From assembly GCA_036374835.1 (NCBI GenBank), contig DASUTB010000012.1, positions 1 through 61,044 of the forward strand: a stretch of 61,044 nt of DNA. Direction: 5' to 3'. The stretch comes from DASUTB01 sp036374835. GTDB lineage: Bacteria; Actinomycetota; Actinomycetes; Jiangellales; Jiangellaceae. Below, piece by piece: positions 50,257 through 59,278 of the stretch. Position 1 is the stretch's first letter, and every line of letters starts with the position of its first letter. Position numbers and translations under genes: made by a program. Under the pieces are notes generated by a model. That model was not told the origin of the DNA, searched no databases, and saw nothing but the letters and a program-made list of their open reading frames with translations.

Positions 50257-50284
50257 GCCACACAACACAAATGCGTTGTGTGGC
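50257..50284. promoter_or_regulatory. Inverted repeat, probable IclR operator
   Basis: GCCACACAAC (50257-50266) and GTTGTGTGGC (50275-50284) are perfectly complementary arms with 8 bases between them. It lies between the GH51 stop and the IclR start in otherwise featureless sequence. Confidence 0.65.
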
Positions 50285-50347
50285 AGGCCGACAGGCGTCA
50301 TAGGTGCCGCCGCTAGCCTATGGCGATCGCCTCCTTTGATCTCCTTC

Positions 50348-51883
50348 TCATTGCGCCCCGGCTGCCCGCAGCCGGACGACGTTCCAGCTCACCGGCGGTA
50401 GCACCACATGGGCGGTGCCGTTGTCGCTTGGAGTGCCGACCTCGTGCGCCGGGCTGACGCGGCCCGGGTACTCCTCCGTGTTCGTTGCGTAGACGTCGTC
50501 ATCGGCGAGCACGATGTGCTCCGCCACGTCGTAACCGGCGAATGCCCGATGGCCGATCGCCAGCTCGACCGCTTCATCGGTATGACGGTTGACCGCGAAC
50601 ACCACAACGTCGCCGCTCTCGTCGTCGTGCGTCGCCACTGCGTGAACGAGCGGAGCGTCGCCGTACTCGTCCGTGGCGATGACCGGCGAGACCGGCTCCA
50701 CCCGTAGCACCTGACCGCGGGCGAATCGGGCAGCGTGGGCGAACGGGTAGAAGGTGGTCTGCCGCCACGACGGGCCGTCGGGTTCGGTCCGGATCGGCGC
50801 AATCGCGTTGACGAGTTGCGCCAGGCAGGCCACCGTCACCCGGTCACTGTGCCGCAGCAACGTGATCAGCAGGCTGCCCACCACGACCGCGTCGGCAACG
50901 TTGTACGTGTCCTCGATCAGCCGCGGCGCGACCGGCCAATCCGGTGGCGGACCCTGCTCATGCCACGTCGACTGATACCAGACGTTCCACTCGTCGAAGG
51001 ACAGATTGATCCGCTTGCCGCTACGTGACGTGGCGCGTACGTGGTCGGCCGTGGCGACGACGCTGCCGATGAACCGCTCCATGTCCATCGCCGAGGCCAG
51101 GAAGCTGCGAAGGTCACCGTCCTTCTCCTGGTAGTAGGCGTGCAACGAGATGTAGTCCACCTGCTCGTAGGCCTGCTCCAAGACGGTCGCCTCCCACGAG
51201 CCGAATGTCGGCATTCGCGAGTTCGAGCTACCGCAGGCCACCAGCTCCAGAGACGGGTCGATCATGCGCATCGCGCGTGCGGTCTCGGCCGCGAGCCGCC
51301 CGTACTCGACCGCGGTCTTGTGGCCGATCTGCCACGGCCCGTCCAGCTCGTTGCCCAAGCACCACAACCGAACCCCGAACGGCTCGCGGTGACCGTGCTT
51401 GATACGCAGGTCCGACCAGTACGTCCCGCCGGGATGGTTGCAGTACTCGAGCAGGTCGCATGCCTCCTGGACGCCGCGCGTACCGAGGTTCAGCGCGAGC
51501 ATAGGCTCGACCCCAGCTCGCCGGGTCCAGGCGACGAACTCGCCGAGCCCGAACGCGTTGGTCTCCAACGAGTGCCAGGCGAGGTCGAGCCGGACCGGCC
51601 GGTCGGCGACCGGTCCGACGCCGTCCTCCCAACGGTAACCGGATACGAAGTTCCCGCCCGGGTATCGCACGACCGACACGCCCAGCTCACGAACGAGATC
51701 GACGACGTCGGTCCGGAACCCGGAGTCGTCGGCCTTCTCGTGCTCAGGTTCATAGATCCCGGTGTAGACGCACCTGCCGAGGTGCTCGACGAACGAGCCG
51801 AACATCCGGTCGGGCACCTCGGCGACCCGGAACGCAGGATCGAGGGTGAGCGATGCGGTGAGCCCGCCCATCTCACTGCCCAT
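50348..51883 (-). CDS. Alpha-L-arabinofuranosidase, GH51
   Basis: 511-residue retaining glycosidase releasing L-arabinose from arabino-oligosaccharides. The acid/base Glu is about E179 in LWCLGNELDG; the nucleophile is about E298 in LSFDEWNVWY. RYPGGNFVSGYRWEDGVGP and a C-terminal beta domain are standard. There is no signal peptide, so it acts in the cytoplasm on imported oligomers. ATG 51883 overlaps the GH43 stop by 11 bases. Confidence 0.94.
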   Translation of the reverse strand: MGSEMGGLTASLTLDPAFRVAEVPDRMFGSFVEHLGRCVYTGIYEPEHEKADDSGFRTDVVDLVRELGVSVVRYPGGNFVSGYRWEDGVGPVADRPVRLDLAWHSLETNAFGLGEFVAWTRRAGVEPMLALNLGTRGVQEACDLLEYCNHPGGTYWSDLRIKHGHREPFGVRLWCLGNELDGPWQIGHKTAVEYGRLAAETARAMRMIDPSLELVACGSSNSRMPTFGSWEATVLEQAYEQVDYISLHAYYQEKDGDLRSFLASAMDMERFIGSVVATADHVRATSRSGKRINLSFDEWNVWYQSTWHEQGPPPDWPVAPRLIEDTYNVADAVVVGSLLITLLRHSDRVTVACLAQLVNAIAPIRTEPDGPSWRQTTFYPFAHAARFARGQVLRVEPVSPVIATDEYGDAPLVHAVATHDDESGDVVVFAVNRHTDEAVELAIGHRAFAGYDVAEHIVLADDDVYATNTEEYPGRVSPAHEVGTPSDNGTAHVVLPPVSWNVVRLRAAGAQ

Positions 51884-52934
51884 CGGTCTCGAACGACGGC
51901 CAGCCGTCGTCCCACTCCATGCTCCTGATCTGCATGCGGATCACACCGCCGGCATCGCCGTCGTAGTAGTGATGCACTACGTAGTTGTTGCCGAACTCGG
52001 TGTGCACGTCCGCCGCACCGGTGCCGAACTGGTTGCCATCGCCGTCCAGGATGACCGTGCCGCCCCCTTCGAGGACCGGCACGCCGTCACGGTCGACGTA
52101 CGGACCGTCCACCGACGTCGAGCGCCCGACCGCGATCTTGTAGGTGCTGTTCACGCCGCGGCAGCAGAAATCCCACGACATGAGCAGGTAGTAGTACTCA
52201 CCCCGCTTGAAAATTGCCGGGTTCTCGATCGCGTTCGGCGGGAACCCCCGGTCGGCCAGCGACAGCGTCGGACCCTCCGTCTCGGTCATGCTCGCCAGCC
52301 GCTGGAGTTTGATGCCGGTCCAGAACGACCCGTAGGCGATCCACCACTGTCCCTTGTCCCGGAAGACGAAGGGATCGATGGCATTGAAGTCGTCGACGCC
52401 CGACTGGGACGTCACGACCGGACCGTGGTCGACCCAGCTGTCGATGTCGCCCGGAGTCCGCGTCGAGGCCACCCCTATGGCCGACGTGTTCTGGCCGAAC
52501 GACGACGCCGAGTAGTACAGGTAGAACGTGTCGCCCTTGCGTACCACGTCGGGCGCCCACAGATGGTTGGGGTTGTAGTCCAGTGCCCAGTCCGGAACGT
52601 CGATCTCACCCATCGACTCCCACGGACCCTCGAGGGTGCCGGTCGAGCGACGTACGAAGATGCCGCCGGGATCGGCCTGATTGCGCAGGATTCCGGTGGA
52701 GAACACGTAGTACGTCTGGGTCGACGGATCTTTGATGATCGCCGGGTCGTGGACCGGGTCGTCGACCTCACCTGGAATGAACTCGCCGACGTCTCCGATC
52801 ATCTCGAGTTTGCCCTCCGGAGGCGGGCCCTGCGGACTCGCGCTTGCTCCGGTGAGCCCGGTTGACGCCGCGAGCCCGACGGCGAGCAGTGCTGCACCCA
52901 TCGTCCGGCGGCGGCGGTTCCTTTCGTGTGCCAT
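51873..52934 (-). CDS. Secreted endo-1,5-alpha-L-arabinanase, GH43
   Basis: 353 residues. A signal peptide (MAHERNRRRRTMGAALLAVG, cleavage probably after ASA near residue 33) leads to a five-blade propeller. Catalytic residues are D63 (VHDPAIIKD), D187 (NAIDPFVF) and E237 (AIENPAIFKRGEYYYLLMS). It should cut the arabinan backbone outside the cell. GGAGGTCTG precedes ATG 52934. Next to the sugar permeases. Confidence 0.93.
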   Translation of the reverse strand: MAHERNRRRRTMGAALLAVGLAASTGLTGASASPQGPPPEGKLEMIGDVGEFIPGEVDDPVHDPAIIKDPSTQTYYVFSTGILRNQADPGGIFVRRSTGTLEGPWESMGEIDVPDWALDYNPNHLWAPDVVRKGDTFYLYYSASSFGQNTSAIGVASTRTPGDIDSWVDHGPVVTSQSGVDDFNAIDPFVFRDKGQWWIAYGSFWTGIKLQRLASMTETEGPTLSLADRGFPPNAIENPAIFKRGEYYYLLMSWDFCCRGVNSTYKIAVGRSTSVDGPYVDRDGVPVLEGGGTVILDGDGNQFGTGAADVHTEFGNNYVVHHYYDGDAGGVIRMQIRSMEWDDGWPSFETDGQ

Positions 52935-52960
52935 AACAGACCTCCACATCTGCCGTTCGA

Positions 52961-53914
52961 TTACTTCACTCCAGTGCCGAATTGGCCGAGGCCGTTGATG
53001 AACTGCTTGCGCAGCAGGAAGAACAGAATCATGATCGGCACGACGGCGATCACCGAGACGGCGATCACGAGGTCCCACCGCGGCCGGTAGAGCCCGATGA
53101 GTGTCGTGATTCCCACCGCCAGCGGATAGTTCTCCTCCGACCGCATCACGATCAGTGGCCACAGCAGGTCGTTCCACTGCTCGAGCGAGAAGATGATCGC
53201 CAGCGTCGCGATCGCCGGCTTCACCATGGGGACGACGATCCCGAAGAAGATCCGGTAGTCGGACGCGCCGTCCACCTTCGCCGCGTCGAACACATCCTGT
53301 GGCAGCCCCAGCATGTACTGGCGCATGTAGAACAGGCCGAACGGGTGTGCCAGCATCGGCACGATCACGCCCAGGTGCGTGTCGATGAGGCTGAACTGGA
53401 TCATCAGCAGGAACAGCGGGATGAGCAGCAGGTGGAACGGCAGCATCTGGGACGCAAGGATGCCGACGAAGATCGTGTTCCGGAACGGGAACTTGATCCG
53501 CGCCAGCGCGTAGGCCGCCATGGTGACGACGACGATCGACCCGATCGCCGACCCCGCGGCGAGGATTACCGAGTTCATGAACCACGCCACGACCGGTGCC
53601 TCGGCGAACATGGTCTCGAAGTTCAGCAACGTCAGCGACGACGGAAAGAACTGTCCGGCGTCGGCGAAGATCCGATCGGGCTGCCGCAGCGAGCTGATGA
53701 GCAGCCAGTAGAACGGAATCAGGAATGCGATGGCGATGACGGCCACCAGCGCAGTGGTGGCGACCTTCTTGGGTTCCAGCCTGCGGCGACGCGGCGTTAA
53801 CCGCCGTTCGGGCGATTGCAGGTCGCGGGTCGCTCCGTCCGGGGACACCACCGTGATCTGTACGTCGCGCGAATCGCTCACGTCGCTGTGTCCTCTCGTC
53901 TGTCGTGGGTCCAT
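52961..53914 (-). CDS. Sugar ABC transporter permease (MalG/AraQ type)
   Basis: 317 residues, six transmembrane segments after a 50-residue cytoplasmic N-terminus. The EAA loop DAAKVDGASDYRIFFGIVVPMVKP contacts the ATPase. The start may be GTG near 53881 rather than ATG 53914. It follows the partner permease by seven bases. No ATPase gene is in the operon, so a shared MsiK-like ATPase is expected. Confidence 0.92.
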   Translation of the reverse strand: MDPRQTRGHSDVSDSRDVQITVVSPDGATRDLQSPERRLTPRRRRLEPKKVATTALVAVIAIAFLIPFYWLLISSLRQPDRIFADAGQFFPSSLTLLNFETMFAEAPVVAWFMNSVILAAGSAIGSIVVVTMAAYALARIKFPFRNTIFVGILASQMLPFHLLLIPLFLLMIQFSLIDTHLGVIVPMLAHPFGLFYMRQYMLGLPQDVFDAAKVDGASDYRIFFGIVVPMVKPAIATLAIIFSLEQWNDLLWPLIVMRSEENYPLAVGITTLIGLYRPRWDLVIAVSVIAVVPIMILFFLLRKQFINGLGQFGTGVK

Positions 53915-53921
53915 GTCCGCC

Positions 53922-54863
53922 TCAGTCCCTCTTGAAGAAGCCGAACAGCTTCAGCGTGACGAAGGACACCGAGATGATGATCAACGCGAGCACCACGCCG
54001 ATCGCGGAGGCGTAGCCGAGATCGAACGAAGTGAACGCCGTCCGGTAGAGGTGCAGGACGACGCTCAGGCCGGCCTGGCGCGGCCCGCCGCCGGTGCCCC
54101 ACAGGATCAGCGGCTCGACGAAGAGCTGGAACCCGCCGAAGATCGTGAGCACCGTGACGAACAGGATGATGGGCTTCGACAGCGGCACCGACAGGTGCCA
54201 GAACTTCCGGATGGCACCCGCGCCGTCGACCGACGCCGACTCGTAGAGATCGCTCGGGATGTTGGACAGACCGGTCGTGAAGTAGATGACGTTGATGCCG
54301 GTCCACCGCCACGTCGCCACGATGAGCAGCGCTGGAATCGCCAGGTGGGGGGTGTCCAGCCAGCCCTGGGCGGGAACGCCGAACAGCCCGAGGAAGCTGT
54401 TCAGCAGCCCGTTGGTGGACAGCAGCAGGGAGAACACGACGCCGACCACGACGAGCGAAGTGAGGACGGGCAGGAAGATCGCCGACCGGAACATGGTCTG
54501 TCTGGCCACCAGCTTCGATCTGAGCATCGCGGCCAGTACCAGTGGCAACGGGATCAGGATCAGCAGGGTGCCGGCGGTATACAGAGCCGTGTTGCGCAGG
54601 GCGTTGAAGAACGTCTCGTCCCGCAGCAACCTCTGATAGTTGTCGAAGCCGGCCCACTCGCTGACCCCGACCCCTTCGATGTCCTGGAAGCTCAGCACGA
54701 ACGCGTAGCCGACCGCGTACACCCTGAATACGCCGAAGAGCACCACGAAAGGCAGTAGGAACACCATCGCCACCACGGTCGGCCGGTGGAAGAACGGCTG
54801 CCTGGGCCGCGTCGTCCGGTCGCTTTTCGCCCGTTCGGCTCGACCCTTCGTCAGCGTCGCCAT
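53922..54863 (-). CDS. Sugar ABC transporter permease (MalF/AraP type)
   Basis: 313 residues with six transmembrane segments. VVAMVFLLPFVVLFGVFRVYAVGYAF is the first; the EAA loop is YESASVDGAGAIRKFWHLSVPLSKP. It forms a heterodimer with the next gene product. 90 bases separate it from the binding-protein stop, with a GGAG before ATG 54863. Confidence 0.92.
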   Translation of the reverse strand: MATLTKGRAERAKSDRTTRPRQPFFHRPTVVAMVFLLPFVVLFGVFRVYAVGYAFVLSFQDIEGVGVSEWAGFDNYQRLLRDETFFNALRNTALYTAGTLLILIPLPLVLAAMLRSKLVARQTMFRSAIFLPVLTSLVVVGVVFSLLLSTNGLLNSFLGLFGVPAQGWLDTPHLAIPALLIVATWRWTGINVIYFTTGLSNIPSDLYESASVDGAGAIRKFWHLSVPLSKPIILFVTVLTIFGGFQLFVEPLILWGTGGGPRQAGLSVVLHLYRTAFTSFDLGYASAIGVVLALIIISVSFVTLKLFGFFKRD

Positions 54864-54953
54864 CGCTGCTCCTTAGAGGTGATCGCTAATTCGGCCTCTG
54901 GGCGGCGGCGCGAAGCCCTTGGGAGCCCGTGCCACCGCCCAAGACCCCGTCGG

Positions 54954-56330
54954 CTACTCGTCCTCCAGGGCGCGAATCTGCTCCTCGGCATCTCGAAGCG
55001 CCTGCGCAGGGTCGGCACCGTCCTCGATCACGTCGAACGCCACGATGTCCCGCAGCTGCAGGATCGCCTCCGGATACTGCGGACCGGTGTACTCGGGGGC
55101 GAGCCGGTCGAACATCGCCTGGACGTTCGTCATCACCGGCTCGTCGCCGAACCACGGATCGGTCTCCTGCAGCGCCGGATCCTCGTACACGTCGTTGCGG
55201 AACGGGTCGAAACCCAGATCGGTGTACAGGGCGACCTGACTGTCGTAGGTGAGCTTGGCGAACTCGAGGAACTGCTTGGCCGCGTCGAGCTTGTCATCGT
55301 CGATCTGCGTCGTGATCGCCGTTCCGGTTCCACCACCCATCGTGCTGATGAACTCACTGTTCGGGAACTCCGGCAGCGGCCGGATCAGGATGTTGCCCTC
55401 GGTGTCGGGCATGAAGTCCTTGAACCGCGTCACGTACCACAGCGGCATCCATAGCGAGGCGTACTTGCCGTCGTTCAACGACTGGTAGTAGCTCTCGTCG
55501 TGATGCAGCCCGCCTTCGGCCACCGTCGCGATCTCGTGCACGTTCACCATGTCCGAGATCAGCTGGAGCGCCTCGGCGTTCTCCGGGCTGTCCAGGATCA
55601 GCTCGTTGTTCTCGTCGTAGGTGCCGCCGCCGTTCTGTAGCATCAGCCCGAGAACGGTGAACCTGTCGGTGGTTTCGACCGACGCCATCCAGGAGTCCGT
55701 GTTCTCGACGACCTGTTTACCCGCCTCGATGTAGTCGTCCCAGGTCACGATGCTGTCGACGTCGACGCCAGCCTCTTCGAGGACCGCGTTGTTGTAGTAC
55801 ATGACCCAGGCGCCCAGGTGGTAGTCGATGCCGTACTCGACACCGTCGGCCGTGTACGGCGCGGTGCGCTCCTCGACGAGTTGATCGCGGTGGTTGTCGT
55901 AAAGGTCGGTCAACGGGTGCAGCGGCACCTCGCCACGCAGGAAGGTGGCGAACCGCTGAATCTCGATGTCCACGATGTCGGGGGCGCCGGTACCGGTCTG
56001 CAGCGCGACCAGGAGCCGGTCGTGCATCTCCTCGAAGTCCGCCGACGATGCTTCCAGGATGATGTTGTACTCGTCGTTCGCCTCGTTGAACTCGTTTGCC
56101 CTTTCCAGCATGAAGTCGGCGTGCGCGTCGACGAACGTCCAGAACTCCAGCTCGACATCCTCGCCCTCGGCCGTCGTGACTTCGACGTCCGAATCGACGT
56201 CTTCAGGAGCCCCGTCCTCGCTTCCGGTGGCGTCACCACCGTCCCCGCCACCACAAGCCGTGGCGAGCAGGGTGCCGGCGATCATGATCGAACCGAAGCC
56301 CAACCAACGGCGGCGTGTTAGCGCTAACAT
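54954..56330 (-). CDS. Extracellular solute-binding lipoprotein for arabino-oligosaccharides
   Basis: 458 residues of the sugar-binding family 1 type. An arginine-rich signal (MLALTRRRWLGFGSIMIAGT) ends in the lipobox LLATAC at about residue 26; the RRRW pattern could use the Tat route. An acidic Gly/Asp linker follows, then ELEFWTFVDAHADFML and APDIVDIEIQRFATFL. Ligand inferred from the arabinanase genes. First gene of the operon; its start codon lies in a LacI-type palindrome. Confidence 0.9.
   Translation of the reverse strand: MLALTRRRWLGFGSIMIAGTLLATACGGGDGGDATGSEDGAPEDVDSDVEVTTAEGEDVELEFWTFVDAHADFMLERANEFNEANDEYNIILEASSADFEEMHDRLLVALQTGTGAPDIVDIEIQRFATFLRGEVPLHPLTDLYDNHRDQLVEERTAPYTADGVEYGIDYHLGAWVMYYNNAVLEEAGVDVDSIVTWDDYIEAGKQVVENTDSWMASVETTDRFTVLGLMLQNGGGTYDENNELILDSPENAEALQLISDMVNVHEIATVAEGGLHHDESYYQSLNDGKYASLWMPLWYVTRFKDFMPDTEGNILIRPLPEFPNSEFISTMGGGTGTAITTQIDDDKLDAAKQFLEFAKLTYDSQVALYTDLGFDPFRNDVYEDPALQETDPWFGDEPVMTNVQAMFDRLAPEYTGPQYPEAILQLRDIVAFDVIEDGADPAQALRDAEEQIRALEDE
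56316..56329. promoter_or_regulatory. LacI-family operator-like palindrome over a start codon
   Basis: TGTTAGCGCTAACA is a perfect 14-bp palindrome with the central CG typical of LacI-family sites, overlapping the ATG of the binding-protein gene. Such sites control arabinose and arabinan genes in other actinobacteria. No LacI gene is in this window. Confidence 0.75.
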
Positions 56331-56381
56331 GATGTGTCCTCTCGCTCAGGGTCTAATTGACTCCGCTTTTGCCCTCCTGCG

Positions 56382-56482
56382 TGTCCGATACCTCGGACAA
56401 CGTCCGCTATTTCAGACGCACGCTAGTTGCGGCTCTGTAACGAGTCAAGAGATCTGACGACACTCGTTACGAATCAGTTACA
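56382..56482. promoter_or_regulatory. Divergent control region with several inverted repeats
   Basis: TGTCCGA-4-TCGGACA (56382-56399) is a compact dyad. GTAACGAGT (56437-56445) pairs with ACTCGTTAC (56462-56470), and CTGTAAC (56435-56441) also pairs with GTTACAG (56476-56482). AAAGTG-8-CACTTT follows at 56546-56565. These lie between the binding-protein start and the GntR start and probably bind the GntR and other regulators of the locus. Confidence 0.55.
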
Positions 56483-56607
56483 GACGGGCATCTCGCGAGG
56501 CCATATAACGTCGGTCACGGGACGCGCCGACGGATGGACCTAGACAAAGTGGCTAAACTCACTTTCACAACTCATCAGATGTCTGTCCCGTACCCGACGG
56601 AAAGAGG

Positions 56608-57354
56608 TTGGCGCTGAACACGCACCAGCGAGTGGTTGCCGAACTGGAGCGACTGATCTTTCACCAGCTCGAACCCGGCTCGGAACTGCCGTCCGAGTCC
56701 GAACTCGCCGGCGAGCTGAGCGTCAGCCGACTCACCGTCCGCGAGGCCGTCAAGTCATTGCAGGCACGCGGCCTGATTGACGTCCGGCACGGTCGACGAC
56801 CGGTCATCGCTCCGCTCCGAGCGCTGGCGGTCGAGGACTTCTTCGCGGTCGGCGTCCGGGACGATCCACGTAACCTTCTGGATCTCGTCGAAGTACGCCG
56901 GGCGCTCGAGGTCCATATCGCCGCGCTCGCCGCGCGCCGGGTGAACCGGGCGACCTCATACGCGATCGAGAACGCGCTGGCGGCCATGCGCGACGGTATC
57001 GACGATCCAGACGCGTTCAACCTTGCGGACGTTCGTTTCCACGAGGCGCTCGCGGCCGCAAGCGGCAACCGGATGCTCTCCTTCCTGATCGAGGCGATGG
57101 TCGAGCCGCTGCGTGCCAGCCGCGCGCAGAGCCGCCGCGGCCACCTGGCTCGCAACCGTCCGTTGACCGCGGTGATCGACGAACACGCACTGATCTACCA
57201 CCGCGTGATCAGCGGCGACGCGAACGGCGCGGCCGAGGCCATGCGCGAGCACCTCGCGCAGACCGAGCGCTCGCTGCGCAAAGCCATGGAGCTCACCGGC
57301 AACGAAGACGATCTCGATCGCCCGCTCGACGAGAACGACCTCGAACGCACCTGA
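56608..57354 (+). CDS. GntR-family regulator of the arabinose locus, FCD type
   Basis: 248 residues. Winged helix VVAELERLIFHQLEPGSELPSESELAGELSVSRLTVREAVKSLQARGL; FCD domain with VRFHEALAAASGN, DEHALIYHRVISGD and AMREHLAQTE supplying metal-binding Asp/His. The TTG 56608 start follows GGAAAGAGG closely; no ATG exists upstream of the HTH. It is transcribed with the dehydratase 18 bases downstream and divergently from the transporter operon. Confidence 0.88.
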   Translation: MALNTHQRVVAELERLIFHQLEPGSELPSESELAGELSVSRLTVREAVKSLQARGLIDVRHGRRPVIAPLRALAVEDFFAVGVRDDPRNLLDLVEVRRALEVHIAALAARRVNRATSYAIENALAAMRDGIDDPDAFNLADVRFHEALAAASGNRMLSFLIEAMVEPLRASRAQSRRGHLARNRPLTAVIDEHALIYHRVISGDANGAAEAMREHLAQTERSLRKAMELTGNEDDLDRPLDENDLERT

Positions 57355-57372
57355 CGACCAGAGGGAGAGGGT

Positions 57373-59103
57373 ATGACCGCGACGAAGGACCCGGCGCTGC
57401 GGAGTACGGGCTGGTTCGGGCTCGATGGCAAGAACGGCTTCCTCCACCGGTCTTGGCTCAAGAACCAGGGCACTCCCCACGACATGTTCGACGGACGTCC
57501 TGTCGTGGGTATTGCGAATTCGTGGTCAGACCTCACTCCCTGCAACGGGCACCTCCGCCGGCTCGCCGACCACGTGAAGCGAGGCGTCTACCAGGCAGGC
57601 GGCTTCCCGGTCGAGTTTCCGACGATGTCGCTCGGCGAGACGCTCATGCGGCCGTCCACGATGCTGTTCCGCAACCTCATGAGCATGGACGTCGAGGAGA
57701 CGCTGCGCGCCAACCCGCTCGACGGTGTCGTGCTGCTCGCCGGCTGCGACAAGACCACGCCGGCACAGCTCATGGGTGCGGCCAGTGTCGACCTGCCGAC
57801 GATCGCCGTCACCGGCGGGCCGATGCTGTCCGGGCGCTGGCGCGGCGGCGCGATCGGCTCGGGCACCGACGTGTGGCGGTTCAGCGAGGACGTTCGGGCC
57901 GGTCGGATGACCGGTGCGGACTTCGTCGCCGCTGAGGCCTGCATGTCCCGAAGCCAGGGCCACTGCATGACGATGGGCACCGCCTCCACCATGGCGTGCC
58001 TGACCGAGGCGCTGGGCATTGCGCCGAGCGGCAGCGCTGCGATCCCCGCTGCCGACGCCCGGCGCTACACCGTGGCCGCGCTCGCGGGGCGCCGGATCGT
58101 CCAGCTGATTCGCGACGACGTCCGGTTCTCCCACATCGCCACGCGGGAGGCGTTCGAGAACACCATTCGCGCCAACGCCGCGATCGGCGGCTCGACCAAC
58201 GCCGTACTTCACCTTCTCGCCCTCGCCGGGCGGCTCGGCGTCCCCTTGGAACTCGACGACTTCGACCGGCTCGCCCGCGACGTCCCGACGATCGTCGACC
58301 TGATGCCCAGCGGCCGGTACCTGATGGAGGACTTCTACTACGCGGGCGGCCTGCCGACCGTCCTGCGACAGATCTCGCACCTGCTCCATCCCGATGTGAC
58401 GACAGTTGACGGCGGGCACCTGGGCGACCGGCTGGCCCAGGCCGAGTGGTGGAACACCGAGGTCATCCGTCCCCTCGAAGAACCGCTACTGCCGGCGGGC
58501 AGCGGGACCGCCGTGCTCCGGGGAAATCTGTGTCCCCAGGGTGCGGTCATCAAGCAGTCCGCGGCCTCCCCCGAGCTGATGAAGCATCGCGGTCGGGCCC
58601 TCGTGTTCGACTCCATCGAGAGCTATGACGAAGCCGTCGACGACGCGGCCCTGGAGGTCGACCCGTCGAACGTGCTCATCGTGCGGTACGCCGGCCCGCG
58701 GGGCTATCCGGGCATGCCCGAGATCGGCAATCTCGCCCTTCCCCGCAAACTCCTTCAGCAGGGCGTCACGGACATGGTGCGGATCTCGGACGCGCGGATG
58801 AGCGGTACGTCTTACGGGACGGTTGTGCTGCACACCGCACCGGAGGCAGCGGCAGGTGGCCCGCTCGCCCTGGTGCGAACAGGTGACTGGATCGAGCTGG
58901 ACGTCGCCGCACGCTCGCTCACCCTCGACGTCGACGATGCCGAACTCGCCCGCCGGAGGAGCGCCTGGTCAGACCCGCCGCGAACGTCCGAACGGGGCTA
59001 CGTGCGAATGTACGTCGACCACGTTCAGCAAGCCGATCGTGGCTGCGACCTGGACTTCCTCGTCGGCAACAGTGGAGCCGCCGTCCCGCGCCGGCCGTTC
59101 TGA
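57373..59103 (+). CDS. L-arabonate-type dehydratase (IlvD/Edd family)
   Basis: 576-residue iron-sulfur dehydratase predicted to convert L-arabonate to 2-keto-3-deoxy-L-arabonate. Cluster cysteines are C57 (LTPCNGH), C125 (LAGCDKTTP) and C198 (SRSQGHCMTMGTAS); the SDARMSGTSYGTVVLH motif is near the C-terminus. The extended N-terminus and GC-D-K-T-T-P spacing match sugar-acid dehydratases rather than IlvD. GAGGGAGAGG precedes ATG 57373. Context points to L-arabinose, but galactonate or xylonate are possible substrates. Confidence 0.87.
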   Translation: MTATKDPALRSTGWFGLDGKNGFLHRSWLKNQGTPHDMFDGRPVVGIANSWSDLTPCNGHLRRLADHVKRGVYQAGGFPVEFPTMSLGETLMRPSTMLFRNLMSMDVEETLRANPLDGVVLLAGCDKTTPAQLMGAASVDLPTIAVTGGPMLSGRWRGGAIGSGTDVWRFSEDVRAGRMTGADFVAAEACMSRSQGHCMTMGTASTMACLTEALGIAPSGSAAIPAADARRYTVAALAGRRIVQLIRDDVRFSHIATREAFENTIRANAAIGGSTNAVLHLLALAGRLGVPLELDDFDRLARDVPTIVDLMPSGRYLMEDFYYAGGLPTVLRQISHLLHPDVTTVDGGHLGDRLAQAEWWNTEVIRPLEEPLLPAGSGTAVLRGNLCPQGAVIKQSAASPELMKHRGRALVFDSIESYDEAVDDAALEVDPSNVLIVRYAGPRGYPGMPEIGNLALPRKLLQQGVTDMVRISDARMSGTSYGTVVLHTAPEAAAGGPLALVRTGDWIELDVAARSLTLDVDDAELARRRSAWSDPPRTSERGYVRMYVDHVQQADRGCDLDFLVGNSGAAVPRRPF

Positions 59104-59278
59104 GGTGTGGAACGCCTCTCCACAACGGCTGCCGCGCAGGGTAAGTTGTGGCATGCGCGCTCGAGGGGCGCGTCGAGACTGGCCGGAAGGCTCGAAGCCA
59201 CCCTTGACTTCATAGCGAGCCATCGACACTGATGCTCTCGATCTGCCTGTGCCAGTCCAGGCGGGAGCCGGGTGTGAG

